From Aspidiotus rigidus (lineage: Eukaryota > Arthropoda > Insecta > Hemiptera > Diaspididae), in contig JAVHKY010000011.1 in the NCBI GenBank assembly GCA_035079385.1, positions 10,000,001 through 10,064,000 on the forward strand: 64,000 nucleotides of DNA, written 5' to 3'. Positions 47,433 through 57,500 of the stretch are shown piece after piece. Every line of letters begins with the position of its first letter. Position 1 is the stretch's first letter. The notes under the pieces are model-generated. The model saw only the letters and a program-made list of their open reading frames with translations. It searched no databases and was not told the origin of the DNA. A program made the translations under genes and the position numbers.

Positions 47433-50400
47433 TGTAGTGTCACAAAAAATATGTAAATTCAAAACACAGATAGATTGACGCTTCTTCGGTTAAGCATAGA
47501 TTCGAAGATATTTCATCGGGTGGCGAGCGCGTTGCGTGGCCGCTGGTGGTCTTTCTCGCTGTCTCGCTCGTCTTCTTCCATTCTCTCTCCCTCTATTTTC
47601 ATCCGACGGTCTTCCTGTGTCTTATTCGGCCGAGCTCGCAACACTCCTTTGTTCTATACTCTGATGTCTCGGAGAAACTGCGTAAAAGCAATAAAATAAT
47701 TTGTGCGGGAGGTTTCAGTTTCTTTAGGAATTAGACATTGGGGTGATGCGAGCCTACATCTGGCATATTTAGACGGAGATTTTGGAAGACGCAGATGTTA
47801 TTTCAAAAAATTCGATTGACCGAAAGGAAGAGTTTTGAATTTTAATGTTTCGGTCTTTGTCTGCAGTGTCATCCGCGGATGTAAGTCGTAAAAAAAAGGC
47901 TGCAGACACGGAAATTTGTAGTTTCGATCCCAGCTCTTTCTTTGTTTCTCTCGTTCTTTCTCTTTTATAGGTTAGAGGGTGCAGTGTCAATACGCGCAAG
48001 CTCATCCTGACTCTGGGGGTCCTCTTGATGGGCAGCGTGTCCTGACTTTGCACGTGTGTTAGCCGATCTTAGTTAATGTCGACGGAGGCGATGCAAGCCC
48101 TCGTAAATCATAGGATTAGTCGGGGTTCTCGGGGAGATGAACAGTTCACTACTTGTGCGGTGTCGTCGAGCCGTCCATCTCGACATATCCTCGAGGGTAC
48201 TAAGAGACGGTTGACATCACGGCTCTCTGGACCAATTGGAAGGGTAAGAACGAGTAGGCGGTCAATTACGTAAGATTCCAGTTTTTGGATTCGCTGGAGT
48301 CTTTCGGAAATGAGAAAGTCGGGGGAAGTTTCGGCGGGTCAGACTTCTAAAAGATTTTAAGGCGGCTATGTGGAACGCGGCGCGAAATCACTGATGTTCG
48401 AATCTATGCTACCGGATCGATGTCGACTTCGTGCGCCGAATTCTTCTAAGATCTAATCACATTATTTCCAAGTTTAAATCTTATCTTATTCAAGAGCACT
48501 CGCGCTAGTTCGCATCTTGAAATTGAAACATTCGCTCTATTGCGCGTCGTTGTTCGAAAAAGGCGTCGGCTACCGAACCCACCTCGCCGATAATTCGAAA
48601 GTTTCGAAAAACTCGAGTTTTTTTTATTATTAAAAAAGAATTTAAATTCGGGTGTGTGATCCCACACGTTACTCGGTGCTCGTATTGCATTGTTACCTCA
48701 AATTGTTAATTGGTTTGGTGCTATGTGTAACGCTGGCCTGATGGCCGCCTAAGCCCCATTAGTGGGCCCCATCTCTCTCGACCGTCATGTCCACGTGTTA
48801 AAATTTTCCATCACGCGCGGGTCATGTGTTTTATCCGGCCAAGGAATGCGCACTTTTTCGGCGAACACTTCCACCTTTTCGCGATGCTGTCCACCAGTCT
48901 CACCATCAGTTCGTCTCAATCTGCCACCAGGGTTCCAAACCAGTCAACTTCAAAAAATCGTCATGTCATCTCCTAATTTAATCTTTTTCTCAATTTTTTT
49001 ACTTACCGTTTCATTTTATTTTTTTTTTATATCTTGTTCGTATTATTTTTATTTATTTCTTATTTTTGTTCGTCGAGCACTCATGCAGATTAGAGTTCAA
49101 TACCACACATTTTTATTTTTTTTTGTCGTTGCAAATTTCATTTTCCTCTTTCCTCTTCGAAATTTCACTCATGAAAGTCTGATTAGTTATCCGTGTAAGA
49201 CAGTAGTAATCTCGTTAGCAAAAGAGAAAAATGGGGGGGGGGGGTGTCACTAGCCAGGGGTCACAACACTATAAATTCATATATTTGCACGTACTTTTTC
49301 TTTTAGAACTTTTCAGGAAATTATTCACAGATCTGCGGTGGAATGTGCACATCTCTACCAACGAGTCTACATAACACGGTACGTAACCGAAAGTTTGTAT
49401 TTTTTTTTTATTATGCGTTTGTGTCTTTGGGGCGGGATTTTTTTTGTTCGTAATAATTTTTTGTGTTTTGTAATTTGGATTTAATTAATATTTCTGGGAA
49501 GGGTGGTTTCTTCTAAAGTTAAGTTCTCTAAATTATTCGAAAGTCAGGGGCACAGAGATATCGGTCTTCTCCATAAAAGTCCCTTGTCGTTTCCAAGATA
49601 TGGGAGAGCCTCGGCCCTATATCGGTTCCTATATCCAAGATTCGCGTCTTTAAAGTGTGGGTGTGCCACGGCCCTGCGCTAAAGTCGAGTTCTTGCGATT
49701 CCCTTCATTGTAGCGAATTTTAGTTTTAGTTATTCCTTTTTATGGGTGGTGACGGGTCACGGAGGCGAGTCCTAAGTTGTTGGATAGTTGTCCCCCCGAA
49801 TAGTCCACTCCGGGTACCTAGGTTCAGGAAGCGAGTCCGACGAATAGGATAGTTGTCCCCCTAGGTATTCCGCGTCTAGTTTTTTTTTTTTTTGGATGCT
49901 CGGGGTAAGGTCAGCGGGGCACCCGTAGAGGCTCACGTCCCTGAGGGGAATATACTATGTCAAGGAGAATTTCCTTCAGGGATCTGACGCCCACGTGAGA
50001 GGCTAGCGATCCCCCTCGAGTATTCCACCTTTTTATGTCCCCTCTTCTTTTTCGAAATTCAATTTTTTTTTTATTTTTTTTTTCTCTTCTTCCAATTTGA
50101 CACTCTCTTTCTTTTGTTTTGTTTTTTTTTTTTTGGCTAAATTTCTCCCATAGTTATACATTATATTTTGATTCGATTCGCGCAATGACTTTTCCTCCAC
50201 TGTTTTCCTCTTAATTTAAACGATGTGTCTCTGTGCCCAAAAAGTAGGGGGGGGGGCTTTTGTAAAAAAGTAATGTTTAAAAATGATTGTTTTAAAAAAA
50301 AAAAATTGTTGGCCAGGTCACTCAGTCCCTGATCTCTTTCACATTCCGATTATATTATAATTTATTTATTTATTGTTTTTTTTTTTTTGCTAGTTCCCAG

Positions 50401-50798
50401 TGTTTTTTCAATTTTTTCTTTTTTTGTTTTATTTCTGTGACTTTTTTTGTTTGTTTTTTTTGATCATCTAATACACATGTTTACCGTCGATTTCTGAATT
50501 TCTTTTTTTTTAAGCTCAACAAACGCAAGCGTCGGTCGGATATGTTCGCTGTACTTCAACTAAAATCCGACTCGGAAAAGATCGCCGTCTAATATTGGGG
50601 GGCGGGGTCTCTTTTCTTAAAATTTAAATAAAAACTGCGCTCTTCCTCAAATTAGTAGCGACAGGTTTCGGTGTTTCCCTATAAAAACATCGTGGCATCC
50701 CTGGACCAAATTTCTTTCTGTCTTGTTTTCCGATCTTTCTTTTCTACGATATTAATTTCACTAAAATTTGAGAAGACGTCTCGAAAAAAGATACCGCA
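47433..50798 (+). repeat. 5' long terminal repeat (3366 bp)
   Basis: It starts TGTAGTGTCACAAAA and ends ATACCGCA. It is repeated at 59717-63081 with two differences that I could find: a G-run of 12 against 11 (49233-49244) and G against T at 50462. It is unusually long, with many T-runs and CpG-rich portions. Small frames inside, such as 48076-48273 (65 aa, arginine- and serine-rich), are identical in both copies but have no known motifs. A coding role is unproven. Confidence 0.95.
50627..50687 (+). promoter_or_regulatory. AATAAA and TATA-like motifs near the LTR end
   Basis: AATAAA lies at 50627-50632 and TATAAAAA at 50680-50687, about 112 bp before the LTR end. In a normal U3-R-U5 layout the TATA box precedes the polyadenylation signal. 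They cannot therefore both act in the usual way, and the real promoter may lie elsewhere in this long LTR. Equivalent positions in the 3' LTR are about 62910-62970. Confidence 0.25.
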
Positions 50799-50806
50799 GT
50801 TTTTTC

Positions 50807-50824
50807 TGGCATCCCTGGTGGGGA
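50807..50824 (+). promoter_or_regulatory. Putative tRNA primer-binding site
   Basis: Eight bases after the 5' LTR comes TGGCATCCCTGGTGGGGA, beginning with TGG as expected for pairing with a tRNA 3' CCA. I cannot assign the tRNA. The first 12 bases also occur inside the LTR at 50693-50704 (and 62976-62987). Confidence 0.5.
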
Positions 50825-52123
50825 ACGATAATAAGCTTTTGGATTAGATTTATCAATCGCAGTGACCGCAAAATTTTGTCAAAAAAAAAGGAGAAAATAA
50901 AATTGTTTTTTTTTTTTTTTTTACGTCTCCCTTATCTGTTTTGTTTTTTATCTCGTCTAAAATTCTTCGTTCGATGGCATCGTCTTGACAGTTACTATCA
51001 ATAATGTCATCGATATCTTAACGTAAAAAATTCGTTGGACAACTCTGAAACACTGATCATTTTTTTTAATTACGTTCTTGAGCGTTCTCTTCGTGAGTTC
51101 TTTTTCGTTCGAGTTAGCCATTCCCACGGCGTGGACGTCCGCTGCTATTCCTATTGTGTTAGTTTGTCGAGGAAGGCACAGTTTTTAGCGATTCGAGTCC
51201 TCAGACGGATAGTCTGATTTGTTTTTTTTTGGAATCTTCGAGGCGCATATTCGACCGGTAGACTTGCGATGTAACGTGTCACTGTCTGGCATATATTTTT
51301 TTCTCCACCACCAATGATATGCTAGGGGCATTCAGGAAGATGACCATACTTATTATCTTCGTTTATTATGTTTTTTTTTGTTGTTATGTTATCATATCGT
51401 AGTATTAATAGTAGTCCGCTAAAAGGGTTTGCCATGCATTTCGAAGGCGCATACGCGCTTTGGTACGTAACAGATCGTTATTCTCGTCTACATGAGTGAC
51501 CCTTCGTGAAACTGGTTCAAGAAGGCGATGAACTCGCCGAGTTAGGGTGAATTGGTGTGCGTACGTTGACACAGTTGTTTGAGAATTAATTTAATATGGT
51601 CGCAGTGCCGCGCCGGTCCGTAGAACCTCTAGGAGGGTGTCGTTCTATTCATAGTTAGCGGGTCGTTCTTGTATATGCATACATATTTTATTTTATTTTG
51701 TCCACCGTTTCTAAATTCACTTTCAAGACTCCGAGGGTATCGTAGCGTTTTACCATCAATTACGCCTTTCTCGAACTATCGGGATCTTTAACTAAGACTA
51801 CTATTTGTATTGTCTACTTGTAGAATTATTTAATCTAGCATTAAGGTGTGTTTGACAAAATAATATATATTTCTCTTTTTTGAAGTAAGTGAAGATGGGT
51901 GTACAGGCAGCGTAATGTAAAGATTCTGATCGAAAAACGGTGTGATATAATAAAGAGAGAGAGATGGCGCCCACGTAATTGAAAGTATATTAGCGCGTTT
52001 GTCATAATCTTAGTTGATTTTCTTTAATCCTGGTTTCGAGTTGATTTTCTTTAATCCTTGTTTTGAAGATATTCCGTGTGAGTAGGGATCGAGTGATTTT
52101 TTTTGTTGTTCGTACCAGAGAAG
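50825..52123 (+). other. Noncoding leader between PBS and accessory ORF
   Basis: About 1.3 kb without a family-like reading frame. A strong splice-donor-like GTAAGT lies at 51885-51890. This could allow a spliced RNA, but nothing else supports splicing. A packaging signal would be expected in such a leader. Confidence 0.5.
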
Positions 52124-52834
52124 ATGAGTAAGAGCGTACGGGGTGTCCATCGGACGCACAGGGAGCTCGCGGTATTCGGTTGCCTTCCGGACTTGGGGTT
52201 CGTGAGGAACAGGTGTCGCAAGGCCCTAACGCAAAGCGCGAGATGGGAGCTGTGGGACTTAGGGGCCTCCGAACTTGCCCAGCCGGATGGCAAACTGAGA
52301 TCCGACATCGACATGTTGAACGAGATGGCGGAAATAGTCGAGGGGCACGAAAGGGTCGGTCGAGTGGAGGTATTGCGATATAACAACGACGAAGTGAGGA
52401 TGCAAACCAATGTGGTCAGTAAACTCACATACATCCACTCTCCCCCGACTCCGGAGGTGTTAGTCGCTATGTCCGCCTATCTTGGAATGCAATGTCGGTT
52501 GAGGAATGCTGCAGTCGAGAGGGTAGAGATAGAGCCACTTCAGCACGAGGATGATACTGACCCTCTCGAAGGAGATCAGACAGACGCGCCCGGGTTTCTT
52601 TCTGGGAACGAGCTCGAGAATGAGAATGAGAATGAGGACGACTATGACGATTTCTTTGCATGCGAGGGGCGCGAGTCGCCAGGAATTAAGTTTGAGAGTC
52701 GCGAGCATAGCCCGACAGGAATAGGTGAAGAGAATGTCTGCGGCGGGCAGCATTACGACATTAGTGTAGCAGTCTATCTTGTCCCGTTTCAATCGTCAAG
52801 TAGTGAGGAGGGGAGTCACGCCCCCGAGCCATAA
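52124..52834 (+). CDS. Accessory ORF upstream of gag (236 aa, unknown)
   Basis: I do not recognise this protein. The ORF begins at an ATG at 52124 and ends TAA at 52832-52834, in a different frame from gag. The first half is globular-looking and basic-to-neutral, starting MSKSVRGVHRTHRELAVFGC, with W-rich WELWDLG. The second half is strongly acidic, with ENENENEDDYDDFF near residue 175-190, followed by a serine/glutamate-rich tail. There is no signal peptide, membrane segment or zinc finger. Its place before gag is atypical for Gypsy elements, in which extra ORFs usually follow pol. Open status in a young element argues that it is functional, perhaps as a regulator or a Gag partner, but that is a guess. 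The last codons overlap a 29-bp repeat also found at the end of pol. Confidence 0.7.
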   Translation: MSKSVRGVHRTHRELAVFGCLPDLGFVRNRCRKALTQSARWELWDLGASELAQPDGKLRSDIDMLNEMAEIVEGHERVGRVEVLRYNNDEVRMQTNVVSKLTYIHSPPTPEVLVAMSAYLGMQCRLRNAAVERVEIEPLQHEDDTDPLEGDQTDAPGFLSGNELENENENEDDYDDFFACEGRESPGIKFESREHSPTGIGEENVCGGQHYDISVAVYLVPFQSSSSEEGSHAPEP

Positions 52835-52838
52835 TCCA
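52810..52838 (+). repeat. 29-bp internal direct repeat, first copy
   Basis: Starts GGGGAGTCACGCCCCC and ends CATAATCCA. It differs by one base from 59421-59449. Weaker similarity continues for about 20 bases (GGAGTGGxxTGAGTG). GGGG and CCCC can pair as a small stem. The reading frame differs between the two copies. Confidence 0.9.
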
Positions 52839-53136
52839 GCAATCTGGAGTGGTCTGAGTGGATTTGTTTTTTAGTTATTATTATTACTCTATAGCGTTAG
52901 CATTATTATTTAATTAAATTTTCTAAAAGATTGAGATGACAAATGAATAAATACATATCGAGGCAGCGGAGTTCAGTGATTTTGAAGAAAGACAGCGTGA
53001 CGTGGGATGAGAGATGGGGACCCACTTATTTTAATGTGATTTGAATTTTATTGAAATTTTCTTTTATCGTGCAAAGAGCACATTTTCTTTTCGTAGTTTT
53101 TAGTTTTCGTTAGCCTATCAGTTTTTGGGAATAATA

Positions 53137-54540
53137 ATGACGCGAAATACCAAAAATAGCAAAAAAGCAGCCGGAGAGTTTTCGAACCAGGATAATTTAG
53201 ACCGCATCGATCAGCTCGAAGAACAGAATGGGGAAGAGCAAGATAACGTTCCGAATGAGCAAGGTGTCGAGAATGGCGGGGAAGGAGAGCTTCCCAATAA
53301 CGATCAGATTGATCAGTCGGTGGAGGGAAATGGCCCGGGTGAGCGCGGAAATGAAGTACGCAATCTGTTGGGGCAACTCTTAGAGGCGCAACTTGAGACC
53401 CAAGCTAACCTCAATACCCAATTAGGGAATATTGCACAGGCTCTTACTGCACTCACGGCTCAAGCTAGTGTCAGGGCCTCACATCCAGCGCCCTCTGCTA
53501 TTCTTCCCGAGGTACTGAGCGTACCCGAACACAGTAGTCCGGCGCGATCATCACGTTTACCCGCTCAAGATCACCTTTCTCACAATCAACCTCGCCCTAA
53601 TACTCGACAGTTTCCCCAGTCTAATCGATCCGCCTATCAGCCTGCGCATAGAGTATCACCCGGAAGTTACGGGGGCAGGCAGGAGCGTGTGACGCCTGAC
53701 AGAAGAGAAAGAGGAATTAATGGATGGTCGGAAGGTAGTATTCACTCCAGCGAACGTTTACGAGACGCTGAGATATCACTGGGGTTAAACTCGCCCTATC
53801 CGATTTGTCCACCGTTCATGGGAGATGGGTCTATAGCGCCAAACCGATTCATCCAAAATTTCAATCAAGCCATTATGGGGTTGGGGTTGAACGATGGGGA
53901 AAAGGTTCGTCTTTTCAAGCGGTTAGTACGAGTGAATGAACCGCCATGGGATGCAGAGTTGAACATGTTATATCATAATCTTGAGCAATACCAACATAAA
54001 TTTCTGGAACAATTTTGGAACCGGGCGACGCAGGAAGCTATCATGCGCGAGTTTGATGAAACCCGATTCAAATATGAAAACGTCGCCACGTTTGTACAGC
54101 AGTTAGACACGTGGTATAACAGATTATCTTCCCTCTCTCATGTCCCTCTATCTCAAAATGATATCATTAATAAATTGATCAATAAAATGCCAATCCCAAA
54201 GCATGATGTGTTGAAAAGCCATGATAACAGCAATTATAACGAGTTTAAGGCAAGGGTGACCCGGATTGTTAATCCGCGAGATTTTAGGTTTCGAGAAGGA
54301 GTTCCAGGACAAGCTCCCTATAGTGACATGAGTAAACCGCCGGCGCGACAGCAGCCTTTCGAGAGAGCGAATCGGGGGACTAACGAGCCTAATCGGGGAA
54401 CTCAATTCCAGAGAGCGAATCTAACCGAAATTGAGGAGGTGTCCGAGCTATACGAGCCGAGTACCTATGAAAATCAGGCCCACGGTGGTGCGGAAGCAGG
54501 AAATATCAATTCCATTTCGAGGCTATATCAGGGAAACTAG
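53137..54540 (+). CDS. gag: Gag polyprotein (467 aa)
   Basis: The first ATG of the frame is at 53137 and the stop TAG at 54538-54540. The N-terminal 90 residues are acidic and polar, with a likely coiled coil (LLGQLLEAQLETQANLNTQL). A proline/serine/arginine-rich linker follows. From about residue 225 to 395 is a capsid-like helical region with FMGDGSIAPNRFIQNFNQAI, FKRLVRVNEPPWDAELN, FLEQFWNRATQEAIMREF and FVQQLDTWYNRLSSL, the typical order of a retrotransposon capsid. No CCHC zinc knuckle is present. An RG/RN-rich tail may instead bind RNA. The protein would form the virus-like particle. Its last codons contain the frameshift site for Pol. Confidence 0.9.
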   Translation: MTRNTKNSKKAAGEFSNQDNLDRIDQLEEQNGEEQDNVPNEQGVENGGEGELPNNDQIDQSVEGNGPGERGNEVRNLLGQLLEAQLETQANLNTQLGNIAQALTALTAQASVRASHPAPSAILPEVLSVPEHSSPARSSRLPAQDHLSHNQPRPNTRQFPQSNRSAYQPAHRVSPGSYGGRQERVTPDRRERGINGWSEGSIHSSERLRDAEISLGLNSPYPICPPFMGDGSIAPNRFIQNFNQAIMGLGLNDGEKVRLFKRLVRVNEPPWDAELNMLYHNLEQYQHKFLEQFWNRATQEAIMREFDETRFKYENVATFVQQLDTWYNRLSSLSHVPLSQNDIINKLINKMPIPKHDVLKSHDNSNYNEFKARVTRIVNPRDFRFREGVPGQAPYSDMSKPPARQQPFERANRGTNEPNRGTQFQRANLTEIEEVSELYEPSTYENQAHGGAEAGNINSISRLYQGN

Positions 54541-57500
54541 CGACCGCACTCTCTTCGAACGTGGAAGGGAGTGCATCCGATAACCAGCGATTACCGGCTC
54601 CACAGTTTAAGCTTTTCCGGTGGTGCCAGTTAATCGGCGACACCCTTTTCTACCAAATTCTAAAATTTTACAACGTTAAAATGCTGAATCAACCCCTACG
54701 TCGGGTCAAAAGGTATTTCTTGGTTTACGAGTTTATAACGGCCGACTACCTCCGAGTGAGCGTGGGGGCAACGAAAGCGTTTCATCCTTATGTATTATTA
54801 TCAGTCGGGTATTGTGACCAAGTCGATTCAAACAAATTTAATCCGTCTAAATTTCACAAAACTCTTGTGGATATAGTCGAACATCTTCAAAAATGTGGGG
54901 TGCAGCATTTAGGGCTGATTGTGCCACCTCCGTGGCCCGGGAACAATAAGCTAGAGCAGTGGAAATGTTACGAAGAGATACGACGTATTTACGAGCAAGT
55001 GGCAAAACAATTTAGCGCTTTTTCAAGTCTTATCTATATTGATAAGGTTTTCTTTTCGCGTAAAGATCCGGAAGGTGACATTTTATTAGTGGACAAGGGG
55101 GGATTCCCTACCAGGGTTAACGTGGACTTGTACGGAGCGACCTACTCCCAAACAGGAGCTAGTCACACGGGTTTTCAAAAGGAAGCTATTTCTAAAGTAC
55201 TCGATGAACTAGCGGGAGCTGTGAATCAGTTGAAAAACGGAGGAAGGATCAATGCACTGGAGGCAGAGTCTAAGAAGAGCGATAGGAGTGATGACGCGTC
55301 AGCGGCCAAAAGTGTCTGCGTATCAAATTGGAGTGCAGGGTTAGAGGTCGATGACTTGATCGGTGCCAGCGCGACGGGTCTGCTCTTCCGAGTGGAGGGT
55401 CGGCTGGGAGAGAAAAGAGTGATTCTTCTGGTAGACACCGGGGCGACAGTTTGCGTTGTAGATTATGAGTGGATCATGAGAGCCAAGTTGCTACGCCCAG
55501 GATCCGTTGTTTTTAGAAAGCTGTCCCGTCGGGTAAAATTACTTTTGGCCCATGGTGCGGCTTACTCGTTAGAGGAATATGCCGTCATTAAGTTAGAGGT
55601 AGCGGGTGTTTCACTATTCATGGCCGCTTTAATAGTTAAAGATCTGACTGAACAGATACTCTTAGGGGGAAACTTCTTATTAAATTACAAGGCCGTTGTC
55701 GACTATGGCGCTCTCACGATGTCGTTGGTACATATAAATGAAGGAAAAGTCACTCTTCCCATTATTCAGGAGACCAAGCGCATGTCGGTTTTTACAGTAC
55801 ATACGTCTCGAGAGAAGATACCCGAGCTTTTTTCCAAGGACACCGAAGAAGAGTTCAATAGCATGTGCATTTTTCATACGGGAGCAAGTGAGAGTGACGA
55901 GAGATCGGTACTTCTGGGGCAATTAAAGAACAAACTTTATACAGCAGTCGTGGACGGGGTTGTTAGTGCCTCAGAGGCTCAGGAAGCGCTAGAAGAGGTA
56001 TCGCCCTACATAATGGTCTTCAGAAGGGAACTGGGTTGTTACAACGGCGGACCAGTAAGTTTAACGTTCAAAATAACAGAACGATGGAGGGTTAAGCGAT
56101 ACGGTTACCCACGCGCGTACCACGAGGCGGTGCGAGCGGAGATCGAAAAAATGTTAGAACAGGGCATTATCATCGAGTCAAATACCCAGTACATCCATCC
56201 AGTGGTAATCGCCCCAAAGGGCGACGGTTCTATTAGGATCTGTGTTGACGCGTCCGCATTAAATGAGATACTGTGTGAAGAGCACCATGACCCACCTCGA
56301 ATCGAGGACATACTGTTCGAGGAGAACGTAGGCGATATCCTTTCGGTCTTCGACTTAAGGCTGGGGTTTTTACAAATCATGCTTGATGAGATCTCAAGTC
56401 AGTTCCTTGGTATTCAGATCGACAATCAAACTTATCAATACAAACGGTTGCCATTCGGCACGAAAGTTAGCGGGTCGGTATTCAATCGTATCATTCGCAA
56501 GGTGTTAGCGGATAGTTTAAAGTCTATTCACGTTAAGGCATACATCGACGATGTCAAAATTCAAACACCCAACTTTAAAACGCATCTTGATCTGTTAGTC
56601 CGCTCCATTAAGAGCATTTTCGAAGCTGGGCTCACCTTATCTATTGACAAGACCGTGCTTTTTCGTTCGAGGGTGAAGTACGTAGGACACTGGCTAGCAC
56701 CGGGTATAATCACAAAAAATTTAGAGAAGGGAGCGTTCTTTAAAAAGTTCGAGGGACTTTATTTCAAGAACTCGAAATTCACCATCCCGCATAAGAGAGC
56801 TGTACAACAATTGTTAGGGTTTGTTAACTGGTACTCCAGATTCATTCCGAACTACGCGATCTTAGTCTCCCCCTTGATTGATTTGCTATCTTTCCCACCA
56901 CCCATTAAGACCGATAAGAGGCACGAGGAAGCGTACTACACGTTGAAAGAAGCGTTCTTTCGTGATTTTAAACTCCAGCAACCTTGTTATTCCCGGCCTT
57001 TCTATGTGGTTGTAAGAGTAGAGCAAGACTGTATCACTGGTTGTATCTTGCAGTGCAGTGAAGAAGGGACCCCTGGGATTATTACAATGCTTAACCACCG
57101 ATTAGAGTTCAATATCGCGCGAAAAACGACTGACGAGAAGAATCTATACGCTCTCTATCACGTTTTGAAAAGATACAAAGATTTATTGGTAGGGTACCAA
57201 GTTATTGTGAGCAAAAGTAAAATTTTACTCATCAAGCGTTGTCGCGAAATTATTGGGGTGAATAGTCTATGTGCGAAATGGTATGTCTATATTAATTCCT
57301 TCAACATCAGGTCTCAGGGATATGAAGAGGGGAATTTTGAGCGCCCGTTTAAAATCTTAGAAACTTATGGACTGGTCGCTTGTATTATACCAATGGATCC
57401 GGTCGCCGGTCTGTGTGAAATTGTGGAAGTTGACGATGAGGGATCGCAGACACTAGTGGAGACTGAGGTCAAGGAAACCGAAGTATGCGAAATGTGTCAG

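Noticed and set aside
48076..48273. 65-aa frame present in both LTRs (also 60360-60557)
   Set aside because: Identity between the copies follows from LTR duplication and is no evidence of selection. No known motif.
50627..50687. AATAAA and TATAAAAA treated as a normal LTR promoter and terminator pair
   Set aside because: The polyadenylation signal lies upstream of the TATA motif, opposite to the order needed in U3-R-U5. Kept only as low-confidence motifs.
54561..54563. GTG at 54561 as the start codon of a separate Pol protein
   Set aside because: Non-ATG initiation is unlikely here. The frame is open upstream and a canonical frameshift signal explains expression.
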